DNA of 12,366 nucleotides. Origin: JBBQVS01 sp038211295. Lineage in GTDB: Bacteria > Chloroflexota > Ktedonobacteria > Ktedonobacterales > Ktedonobacteraceae. The notes beneath the pieces are model-generated. The model saw only the letters and a program-made list of their open reading frames with translations, was not told the origin of the DNA and made no database searches. Numbering within the stretch: the stretch's first letter is position 1; each line of letters opens with the position of its first letter. This document shows positions 6,408-12,366 of this stretch, in pieces. The position numbers and the translations under genes were made by a program. Location of the stretch: contig JBBQVS010000105.1 in assembly GCA_038211295.1 (NCBI GenBank), positions 1 to 12,366 on the forward strand, read 5' to 3'.

Positions 6408-7814
6408 CTATTGCACCTCTCGAATATCTACAAAGTGTCCAGCGATAGCGGCGGCGGCGGCCATCGCTGGACTCACCAGATGCGTGCGTCCGCCGCGTCC
6501 CTGCCGACCCTCGAAGTTGCGGTTGCTGGTTGAAGCACAGCGTTCGCCCTCGGTCAGGCGATCCCCGTTCATCGCAATACACATACTGCAACCCGCCTCG
6601 CGCCACTCGAAACCGGCGTCACGGAAAATATCGGCTATGCCCTCTTCTTCCGCCATGCGCCGCACCTGCATTGACCCAGGCACAACCATCGCGCGTACCG
6701 TTGAGGCAACATGCTTGCCCCTGACGTAGTGCGCCGCCATACGTAAATCTTCCAAGCGCGAGTTTGTGCAGGAGCCGATAAAGACAGTATCGAGCTTGAT
6801 GTCAGTGATTTTTTGTCCCGCGTGCAGACCCATATACGCCAGAGCGCGTTCATACCCCTGCCGTTTCAGCAGATCATGCTCTGCCGTCGGGTCTGGCACC
6901 GACGCAGTGATATCCGCGACCATGCCGGGGTTGATGCCCCATGTTACCTGTGGCCCCAGCCCGTCAACGTTGATGTCGTAGCTACTGTCGAACTGCGCGT
7001 CGGGGTCGCTCGCCAGTTGTCGCCACACGCTGACCGCTTGCTCGAAAAGTTCGCCTTGCGGAGCATACCGTCGCCCTTTGATATACGCGAAGGTGACATC
7101 ATCAGGAGCGATCATACCGGCACGCGCTCCGGCCTCAATCGCCATATTGCAGAGCGTCATGCGCCCCTCCATTGATAGGTTGCGAATTGTCGAGCCGCTA
7201 AACTCAATCACATGGCCCGTGCCAACACCCGTACCCAGCTTCCCGATGATCGCGAGTGCCAGGTCTTTCGCGGTAACGCCGTCAGCGATGTTGCCCTCGA
7301 CGCGAATGTTCATGGTTTTAGGCTTTTGCTGCAACAGGCATTGCGTTGCCAGAACATGCTCGACCTCGCTTGTGCCGATACCAATGGCGAACACGCCCAA
7401 CGCTCCATGTGTCGAGGTGTGGGAATCGCCGCAGACCAGCGTCATACCGGGCAGCGTCAAGCCTTGCTCCGGCCCGATAATGTGGACGATACCCTGACGC
7501 GCGTCAGTCATATCGAAAAGTGTAAGTTTGAAATCAGCGGCGTTCTGCTCCATCGTGGTGATACACAGTTCGCTTGCGCTATCCACCACGTCAAGCATTT
7601 TGCGCCCATTCACAGTAGGGACGTTGTGGTCAAGCACCGCGACGGTAGCGTCGGGGCGACGTACACCGATATGCGCCTGACGCAGGCCCGCGAACGCCTG
7701 TGGGGACGTGGCCTCATGCACCAGGTGACGGTCAATATAGAGGATTGTTGACTCCCCCGCCACATCGCGCACAACATGGGCATCCCATATTTTCTCAAAC
7801 ATTGTTTTTGACAT
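6408..7814 (-). CDS. leuC: 3-Isopropylmalate dehydratase large subunit
   Basis: This is the iron-sulfur subunit of isopropylmalate isomerase. The 468 residues from the chosen ATG (MSKTMFEKIWDAHVV) match the usual 465-470. The three [4Fe-4S] ligands are visible: Cys349 in FIGSCTNSRLEDLR, and Cys409 and Cys412 in GCSMCIAMNGDRL. VCGDSHTSTHGALG (127-140) is the aconitase-family signature. A GTG 17 codons upstream is also in frame but has no family support; the chosen start has GGAG upstream. It is followed after one base by leuD and preceded by its own promoter-like element and a roughly 140-base leader. Confidence 0.94.
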   Translation of the reverse strand: MSKTMFEKIWDAHVVRDVAGESTILYIDRHLVHEATSPQAFAGLRQAHIGVRRPDATVAVLDHNVPTVNGRKMLDVVDSASELCITTMEQNAADFKLTLFDMTDARQGIVHIIGPEQGLTLPGMTLVCGDSHTSTHGALGVFAIGIGTSEVEHVLATQCLLQQKPKTMNIRVEGNIADGVTAKDLALAIIGKLGTGVGTGHVIEFSGSTIRNLSMEGRMTLCNMAIEAGARAGMIAPDDVTFAYIKGRRYAPQGELFEQAVSVWRQLASDPDAQFDSSYDINVDGLGPQVTWGINPGMVADITASVPDPTAEHDLLKRQGYERALAYMGLHAGQKITDIKLDTVFIGSCTNSRLEDLRMAAHYVRGKHVASTVRAMVVPGSMQVRRMAEEEGIADIFRDAGFEWREAGCSMCIAMNGDRLTEGERCASTSNRNFEGRQGRGGRTHLVSPAMAAAAAIAGHFVDIREVQ

Positions 7815-7961
7815 AAGCGTAGCTCCATGGAATACAAATAGGACAGGTGCAGCAACCCACTGCACGCTTGCGAAAGGTAAGATAGTCCATTTTACTCTGT
7901 GTGGCGTCTATCTTACAACAGGCACAGGGGAAATTTCTTTCCCCTTTTACAATATCTGGAA
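7815..7961 (-). promoter_or_regulatory. leuCD leader with three possible stem-loops
   Basis: Three inverted repeats lie between the leuA-like stop and leuC. Arms 7926-7933 and 7938-7945 form a perfect 8-bp stem with a GAAA tetraloop on the minus strand. GTAAGATAG at 7877-7885 pairs with CTATCTTAC at 7908-7916 (22-base loop). GTGCAG at 7847-7852 pairs with CTGCAC at 7860-7865 (7-base loop). In addition AAGCGT at 7815-7820, directly before the leuC start, is complementary to ACGCTT at 7864-7869, so alternative folds near the ribosome site are possible. No T-box sequence or leucine-rich leader peptide is visible in this stretch. Confidence 0.45.
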
Positions 7962-7970
7962 ATTATACCA
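7962..7970 (-). promoter_or_regulatory. Extended -10 promoter for leuCD
   Basis: On the minus strand the bases read TGGTATAAT, a perfect extended -10 element (TGnTATAAT). Its TATAAT overlaps the TAA stop codon of the leuA-like gene. No good -35 hexamer is present at 16-18 bases, which is usual for extended -10 promoters. The predicted transcription start near 7955 would give leuC a leader of about 140 bases. Confidence 0.5.
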
Positions 7971-9135
7971 TTGTTTTTCCCAGCGCACTATCCGCGATAT
8001 AGCGCAAGTCCATTTCTTCCAGCACTTTCTTTTTGCCGAGCAGCAGCTTCGCCATATCGAATGCCTGCTTGAGCTGATCTTTTTCCAGTGTGTAGCCTAG
8101 ATCGCGCATCTGGGACGCGAGAGCAGCGCGACCCGACAACTTACCCATGTGCATACGACGGTCAGAGGAGGTCAAGCCAATAGCTTCTGGTCGCATGATT
8201 TCATAGGTGCGCGTGTCTTTGAGGACACCATCCTGATGAATGCCGCCGCCATGTGAGAACGCGTTGCGCCCAACAACGGCCTTTGTCCACTGCATCTGCA
8301 TACCGGAAAGCTTCGCGACAAGCTCACTTGTTGGCACAATCTTTGTCGTGTCGATGCGGGTATCAATCCCCAGGTCAGCCGAGCGGGTACGAATAGCCAT
8401 GATGACCTCTTCACTCGCGGCATTGCCTGCGCGTTCGCCCAACCCATTCATGCAACCATCCACCCGTTCCGCGCCATTGCGTAATCCTTCCAGTGCGTTG
8501 GAGACCGCCAGACCGAGGTCATCATGGCAATGCACCGAGAGCCGAATTTGGGGAAACGTGGCCTTCACATCCGCAACCAGCTTGCCAAATTCCCAGGGGA
8601 GCGCGAACCCTACCGTGTCACAGATCGAGACGAAGCGCACGCCTTCTTTGAGCAAGGTTTCGCACATTTCCAGAATGAAATCATGCTCGGTGCGTGTCGC
8701 ATCTTCGAGCGCGAAATCCACGTTCTCTGTATAGCCGCGTGCGTGAGCAACCGCTACCCGTGCCATTTCGCGTACCTCGTCACGCGTCTTGCTAAGCTTT
8801 ACCTGCCGATGCAGAGGCGAAACGCTCACAAAGGGGTGCAACACGGGCTTTTCCGCGTCTTTGAGAGCTTCCCACGCACGGTCAATATCGCTAAGATGAG
8901 TACGCGCGATTGAGCAGATCTCAGCGTTACGAACTTTTTTGGCAATCAGGCGGATACACTCGAACTCGGAGGGGGAAGAGAACGCAAAACCACAATCGAG
9001 CGTATCGAAACCCATGTCGGCGAGTGCTTGCGCGATAAGCAACTTCTCCTCTGGAAAGTAATTTACACCCGGCGTCTGTTCACCATCTCTTAATGTGGTC
9101 TCGAAAAACTTAATAATGCGGGGGTTTGTCGTCAT
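7963..9135 (-). CDS. leuA: 2-Isopropylmalate synthase-like protein without regulatory domain
   Basis: This DRE-TIM metallolyase family member would condense acetyl-CoA with a 2-oxo acid (2-oxoisovalerate if a true LeuA). Seen: FFETTLRDGEQTPGVNY (10-26) with Arg16 and Asp17, metal-binding His202 and His204 in VHCHDDLGLA, NGLGERAGN (230-238), and GIHQDGVLK (298-306). At 390 residues it ends after the linker subdomains and lacks the C-terminal leucine-binding domain of the roughly 510-residue LeuA proteins. Several usually conserved residues differ: DCGF instead of EAGF, HCHDD for HCHND, SHGGG for AHESG, and KLSGRAAL for KHSGRHAL. It lies directly upstream of leuCD, supporting a leucine-pathway role. 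A homocitrate- or citramalate-synthase-like activity is the alternative. The start has AAGGAG 10 bases upstream and overlaps the stop of a leader reading frame. Confidence 0.8.
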   Translation of the reverse strand: MTTNPRIIKFFETTLRDGEQTPGVNYFPEEKLLIAQALADMGFDTLDCGFAFSSPSEFECIRLIAKKVRNAEICSIARTHLSDIDRAWEALKDAEKPVLHPFVSVSPLHRQVKLSKTRDEVREMARVAVAHARGYTENVDFALEDATRTEHDFILEMCETLLKEGVRFVSICDTVGFALPWEFGKLVADVKATFPQIRLSVHCHDDLGLAVSNALEGLRNGAERVDGCMNGLGERAGNAASEEVIMAIRTRSADLGIDTRIDTTKIVPTSELVAKLSGMQMQWTKAVVGRNAFSHGGGIHQDGVLKDTRTYEIMRPEAIGLTSSDRRMHMGKLSGRAALASQMRDLGYTLEKDQLKQAFDMAKLLLGKKKVLEEMDLRYIADSALGKTMV

Positions 9136-9281
9136 TGCGCCATATCTCCTTTGACATGCTTGTTGTGTTTTGGGGTATGATGTACAAGACTGCTAAACGA
9201 GTAAGAGAAGGTACGGAAAGAGGAATTTTCCCGTGTGGCTTGTAGAAGAAGTGCGTGCCTGTGCTCATACAAAACTATCAT
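9132..9281 (-). CDS. Candidate leucine leader peptide overlapping the leuA-like start
   Basis: A 49-codon frame starts MIVLYEHRHALLLQATREN and ends KGDMAQ. The ATG at 9281 has an excellent ribosome site, AAAGGAG at 9288-9294, 6 bases upstream. Codons 11-13 are CTT CTT CTA, three leucines in a row (9243-9251). The TGA at 9132-9134 overlaps the ATG of the leuA-like gene (ATGA), so its translation would be coupled to the downstream gene. Leader peptides with leucine runs controlling leu genes are well known, for example enterobacterial leuL. The rest of the peptide is not hydrophobic or otherwise recognisable. I see no clear intrinsic terminator in the leader, so a coupling mechanism is more likely than classical attenuation. 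It could also be a chance frame. Confidence 0.5.
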   Translation of the reverse strand: MIVLYEHRHALLLQATRENSSFRTFSYSFSSLVHHTPKHNKHVKGDMAQ

Positions 9282-9333
9282 CCGAAACTCCTTTGTTTCG
9301 ACTCTTGCGTGCGGTGAGCAATTTACCCTATTC

Positions 9334-9363
9334 ATTATACGCATCCTACGAGAGACGATGCAA
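9334..9363 (-). promoter_or_regulatory. Candidate promoter of the leuA-like gene
   Basis: On the minus strand TTGCAT (9358-9363) is followed after 18 bases by a perfect TATAAT (9334-9339). The predicted start near 9327 lies about 45 bases before the leader reading frame at 9281 and about 190 bases before the leuA-like start. The position between divergent genes supports it; the -35 match is only partial. Confidence 0.5.
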
Positions 9364-9411
9364 GTGGCTTCACGACGTTTTTAGATAGAACCAGAGAAAG
9401 GAAAGCGGCAG

Positions 9412-9972
9412 ATGAGAAGAGGAGTAGTCGCGCTATTTGGCGCATGTGTCCTCGGTGTCCTCGCATTGATCTTCTGGCAATTGGAATATCAACATGTGAG
9501 TCTCGTACTTTGGTTGCTTGTCATTGTCGCTTTACTGGGGTGCTGTGTACAGATCGCGGTCTCGTTGAGTATAGCTCGACGCAGAAGACGCGCACCCGTT
9601 GTCGCGAAACGGAGCAGGTCACGTTCCAGACAAAGCATTCTGCCCCTGGTAAGTGCGCTGGCTCTGGGATTACTAGGCGTCGTGTTATGGCAGTTCGGCG
9701 TTGAGACGACAGGGCAACTCTTCTGGTTTCTTGTAATTGTCGTATTGCTCTGGGGATGTGTCCAGGTCTCGCTACTCTTGCAACCACGGGCGGCACAGAG
9801 TTGGCGCGGCTATGAGCAGGATTCCACGAACACTAGCACCATCTCTACAAGTTGGAGTGCGCCCCAGGTCGTGCATGATCGGCTCTTTCCGGGAACCTCG
9901 CTGCCAAGCGGTATGTACAACGAGGGAAACGAAAAAGTCTGGGATAGCAATGAGAGCTTGCCACCACACTAA
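9412..9972 (+). CDS. Unrecognised four-helix membrane protein with internal duplication
   Basis: I do not recognise a family. The 186-residue protein has four predicted membrane helices arranged as two hairpins: residues about 5-22 and 31-53, then 77-94 and 102-123. A very basic loop (ARRRRRAPVVAKRSRSRSR, 55-73) separates them, and a polar Ser/Thr-rich tail runs from 125 to 186. The two hairpins are repeats: residues 14-52 and 85-123 align without a gap over 39 positions with 16 identities, sharing LG, WQ, W.LVIV and CVQ motifs. The start ATG has AAAGGAAAG upstream. The gene is divergent from the leuA-like gene and convergent with hmgA, so it stands alone. The basic loop and tail are probably cytoplasmic by the positive-inside rule. 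No enzymatic motif is visible. Confidence 0.7.
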   Translation: MRRGVVALFGACVLGVLALIFWQLEYQHVSLVLWLLVIVALLGCCVQIAVSLSIARRRRRAPVVAKRSRSRSRQSILPLVSALALGLLGVVLWQFGVETTGQLFWFLVIVVLLWGCVQVSLLLQPRAAQSWRGYEQDSTNTSTISTSWSAPQVVHDRLFPGTSLPSGMYNEGNEKVWDSNESLPPH

Positions 9973-9983
9973 TTAGACGAGAG

Positions 9984-10012
9984 CTTGCAGCCACCCTTCA
10001 AGCCACTGCAAG
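9984..10012. terminator. Possible bidirectional stem-loop between convergent genes
   Basis: CTTGCAG at 9984-9990 pairs perfectly with CTGCAAG at 10006-10012 across a 15-base loop, in the 56-base gap between the stops of the membrane protein and hmgA. There is no T run on either side, so it is at best a weak terminator. The bases GAGAGCTTGC also occur twice here, at 9952-9961 and 9979-9988. Confidence 0.3.
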
Positions 10013-10028
10013 AGGTAGTTGAGTTCAC

Positions 10029-11195
10029 TTATTCGAGCCAGCTATAGGGATAGTTGGCATCGTCAATTGTTTGGGCGTTGGTCGTGAGCTTCAAAGGATA
10101 GAACGTATCGACCATGACCGCGAGTTCTTCCGTGCGCTCAACGCCAAGACTTTTTTCGACAGCACCCGGATGTGGCCCATGCGGAATACCGCGTGGATGC
10201 AGCGTAATAGAGGCGCGTTCGATACCGCGCCGACTGCCGAAATTGCCGTTGACATAGTAAATCATCTCTTCACTATCAATGTTGCTGTGATTATATGGCA
10301 CAGGAATCGACAGAGGATGATAGTCCAGTTTGCGCGGCACAAATGAGCAGATAACAAAGTTTGGCCCCTGAAACGTCTGATGCACCGGCGGCGGTTGATG
10401 CACCCGACCCGTAATTGGCTCGAAATCGGCGATGTTGAACGCATAGGGGTACTCGTGACCATCCCAGCCAACGGCGTTGAAGGGGTGGAAGTCGTACCAG
10501 TAGCGGGTAAGGGTATCGCCAACTTTCAGGCGAACCTCGAAGTCGCCGCGCTCAGTATGCGTCACAAGCTCTTGGGGACGGCGAATATCGCGGTCACAGT
10601 AGGGCGAATGCTCAAGAAATTGTCCATTGTGATTGAGGTAACGGTGTGGTGGCGCAATAGCTCCGCGTGCCTCGATCACGAGAAACGTGTTTGCCACGTT
10701 GCTGGCGTCGTGAGTGAAACGAAAGGTTGTGCCACGTGGAATCACGAGGTAATCGCCCTCGTGGTAGGGCAACAAGCCAAATGTGCTTTCAAGCACACCC
10801 TGTCCGTCATGCACAAAATACACGAGATCGGCATCACCGTCACGGTAAAAGTAGTTCATGGCCTCGGTAGGTTTCGCCACCGCCAGCACAACATCTTTGT
10901 TGTACATGAGCGTCCGCCGACCCAGTACAGCGTCTCCACCTGCCAATAATTGCGCGGTCTTCATGTGATGATGGCGTTGCAACCGCTCATCCCACTCTTG
11001 TGGCGCATACTGCTCTGCGAGGAAACGCTCGACCTTTTTGACGCGTGTGGGTGGATAGGTATAATAGATTAGCGAGGAATTGCCCGAAAAGCCTTCTGTA
11101 CCGAAAAGTTCTTCCGCGTAAAAACCGCCGTCCGGTTTGAGAAATTGCGTATGTCTTTTGGGTGGTATCTTGCCCAAACGATGGTAACTTGGCAT
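10029..11195 (-). CDS. hmgA: Homogentisate 1,2-dioxygenase
   Basis: This non-haem iron enzyme opens the ring of homogentisate to maleylacetoacetate. It is a 388-residue bacterial form, shorter than the roughly 440-residue human-type enzyme. The iron ligands can be placed: His303 in PYNHSNIDSEE, Glu309, and His339 in RGIPHGPHP. Their spacing (6 and 30 residues) is the same as His335, Glu341 and His371 of the human enzyme. VYFVHDGQGVLESTFG and GDYLVIPRGTTFRF around 125-160 form the N-terminal cupin half. The start has AAAGGAG 7 bases upstream. It is the last gene of the operon, 35 bases after fahA, and its context with hppD and fahA makes the substrate assignment strong. Confidence 0.92.
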   Translation of the reverse strand: MPSYHRLGKIPPKRHTQFLKPDGGFYAEELFGTEGFSGNSSLIYYTYPPTRVKKVERFLAEQYAPQEWDERLQRHHHMKTAQLLAGGDAVLGRRTLMYNKDVVLAVAKPTEAMNYFYRDGDADLVYFVHDGQGVLESTFGLLPYHEGDYLVIPRGTTFRFTHDASNVANTFLVIEARGAIAPPHRYLNHNGQFLEHSPYCDRDIRRPQELVTHTERGDFEVRLKVGDTLTRYWYDFHPFNAVGWDGHEYPYAFNIADFEPITGRVHQPPPVHQTFQGPNFVICSFVPRKLDYHPLSIPVPYNHSNIDSEEMIYYVNGNFGSRRGIERASITLHPRGIPHGPHPGAVEKSLGVERTEELAVMVDTFYPLKLTTNAQTIDDANYPYSWLE

Positions 11196-11230
11196 AGGTG
11201 TCTCCTTTGACAGTATTTTTCTTGCTCATG

Positions 11231-12214
11231 CTAGATGATTCTATTGCGTAGTACGCCGATACCTTCAATCTCCAGTTCAACCTCGTCGTCGCGTTGCAGC
11301 CAGGGATGAACCTGTGTCCCAAGTTCGAGGATACAGCCTGTACCAACTGTACCAGAGCCAAGAATATCGCCGATACGAAGCCGCGCGTTGCGTGAAGCAT
11401 ACGCGATCATTTGCGCGAAACTGTAGTGTATCCGATTGAAATTGCCGCGTGCAAGTTCCCGCCCATTGATCCGCGCAACCATCGGCATATCGTAGCGTTC
11501 AGTCGCGCCATGCCCAGTCCGACGCGCCGCCAGCTCGTCGGGCGTGACAAGCACTGGGCCAAGCGAGGTTGCGAAATCTTTGCCCTTCCCAGGGCCGAGG
11601 CCAATGGCCATATCTTTTATTTGAAAGTCACGCGCACTCCAATCGTTCATGAGCGTGTAACCTGCGATATAATCAGTGGCCTCTTCGACGGGAATGTCCT
11701 TACCATCGCGTCCAATTACGCAGGCAATCTCTAGTTCAAAGTCGAGCGCATGACTGCCAACGGGGTAAGGCACAGGGTTATCATGCCCGTACAGTTCGCT
11801 GTTGTTGGTAAAGTAGAACGTTGGCACCTCATACCATTCCGACATCATCGTAAGGCCGCGATTGGCACGCGCGGTTTTGACGTGTTGCTCAAAGGCGTAG
11901 AAGTCGCGTATGGTTGGCGGCTCTGGAATCGGTGGCAGCAGCACAACCTCGTTCAGCGTATACTCTTCATACGGCGAGGATTGCGCGTGCAGTGTATTTG
12001 ACAGTTCAGTTATCGCGATAGGCAACCCACCCGCGAGAGGCAGGTAAGTTGGAGTTGTATGACGCGGATGTCCAGCTGCCTGCGCTTTTGGAAGCCCGTC
12101 GGGGTCGCGGAGCAGTTCTAGCAGCGTAGGATATTCCAGCGCGAGAATACTCTGCTCTCGCAAAACGCCTGCGCGTGTTTTGCGTTCTCCTGTCAAGAAC
12201 GTCACAAGTTTCAT
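11231..12214 (-). CDS. fahA: Fumarylacetoacetase (fumarylacetoacetate hydrolase family)
   Basis: It hydrolyses fumarylacetoacetate to fumarate and acetoacetate, the last step of tyrosine breakdown. Length is 327 residues. Key residues can be matched to the mammalian enzyme: Asp104 and His111 in RDFYAFEQHV (same 7-residue spacing as Asp126/His133), Glu160 and Glu162 in LDFELEIACVIG, Asp191 and Arg195 in MNDWSARDFQ, and Lys212 in GKGKDFATSLGP. The protein is of the short bacterial type. The start lies 2 bases after the hppD stop and its GAGGA ribosome site sits within the last codons of hppD, so translation is coupled. Other FAH-family hydrolases share this fold, but the operon makes fumarylacetoacetase the best call. 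Confidence 0.9.
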   Translation of the reverse strand: MKLVTFLTGERKTRAGVLREQSILALEYPTLLELLRDPDGLPKAQAAGHPRHTTPTYLPLAGGLPIAITELSNTLHAQSSPYEEYTLNEVVLLPPIPEPPTIRDFYAFEQHVKTARANRGLTMMSEWYEVPTFYFTNNSELYGHDNPVPYPVGSHALDFELEIACVIGRDGKDIPVEEATDYIAGYTLMNDWSARDFQIKDMAIGLGPGKGKDFATSLGPVLVTPDELAARRTGHGATERYDMPMVARINGRELARGNFNRIHYSFAQMIAYASRNARLRIGDILGSGTVGTGCILELGTQVHPWLQRDDEVELEIEGIGVLRNRII

Positions 12215-12216
12215 GG

Positions 12217-12366
12217 CTATAAATTTCCTCGTAAGTCCTGCTCTCGCTCTAACGCCTCAAAGAGTGCTTTGAAATTGCCCTCGCCAAAACCGCGTGCGCC
12301 TTTACGTTCAATCACCTCAAAGAACACCGTCGGGCGATTGACGACGGGCTTCGAGAAGATTTGCAG
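12217..12366 (-). CDS. hppD: 4-Hydroxyphenylpyruvate dioxygenase, C-terminal part
   Basis: Only the last 49 codons and the TAG are present; the gene continues past the window's right edge. The visible protein begins LQIFSKPVVNRPTVFFEVIE and continues RKGARGFGEGNFKALFEALE before ending REQDLRGNL. This is the highly conserved C terminus of HPPD, which converts 4-hydroxyphenylpyruvate to homogentisate. The Glu in FFEVIER is the third iron ligand, and GFGEGNFKALFE is the C-terminal helix that closes the active site. It is the first gene seen of the hppD-fahA-hmgA operon, and the operon promoter must lie outside the window. Confidence 0.92.
   Translation of the reverse strand: MQIFSKPVVNRPTVFFEVIERKGARGFGEGNFKALFEALEREQDLRGNL

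Noticed and set aside
7926..7948. Stem-loop with TTTT on the plus strand read as an intrinsic terminator
   Set aside because: No plus-strand gene ends here; on the minus strand, where genes run, no T run follows. It is treated as part of the leuCD leader.
9151..9181. Plus-strand TTGACA followed by TATGAT, a possible promoter for the membrane protein
   Set aside because: The spacer is 19 bases, the site is 230 bases from the gene, and it lies within the leuA leader; support is too weak.

Overview
The window reads as chromosomal DNA of a free-living aerobic heterotroph with a large, rearranged genome. It holds a Gram-positive-type pyruvate dehydrogenase operon, leucine biosynthesis genes and a tyrosine/homogentisate degradation operon, beside debris of an insertion sequence and an RHS-repeat protein. 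Moderate GC, AAGGAG-type ribosome sites and this mix suggest a soil Chloroflexota such as Ktedonobacteria. That assignment is inferred from general character; no marker gene is present.

Region 1 (1-922) is a graveyard. It contains the left end of an IS3-family element (transposase OrfA start plus a terminal repeat ending near 204), an A+T-richer stretch with a frameshifted two-helix membrane protein, and a broken RHS-core fragment that stops exactly at the lpd stop codon.

Region 2 (923-5693, minus strand) is pdhA-pdhB-pdhC-lpd, a complete 2-oxo acid dehydrogenase complex, most like pyruvate dehydrogenase. The E3 subunit has an unusual, shortened NAD domain. A 17-bp perfect inverted repeat lies between leuD and pdhA and overlaps a plausible pdhA promoter.

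Region 3 (5783-9363, minus strand) holds a short leuA-like synthase, then leuC and leuD. The synthase lacks the leucine-sensing domain and differs at several conserved positions. It is preceded by a 49-codon reading frame with three consecutive Leu codons whose stop overlaps its start. leuCD has its own extended -10 promoter at the leuA-like stop codon and a leader with three possible stem-loops. leuB is not in the window.

Region 4 (9412-9972, plus strand) is a single unrecognised membrane protein built from two copies of a 39-residue, two-helix module.

Region 5 (10029-12366, minus strand) is a tyrosine-degradation operon in the order hppD (3' end only), fahA, hmgA. It converts 4-hydroxyphenylpyruvate via homogentisate to fumarate and acetoacetate. 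The maleylacetoacetate isomerase needed between HmgA and FahA is not in the window.
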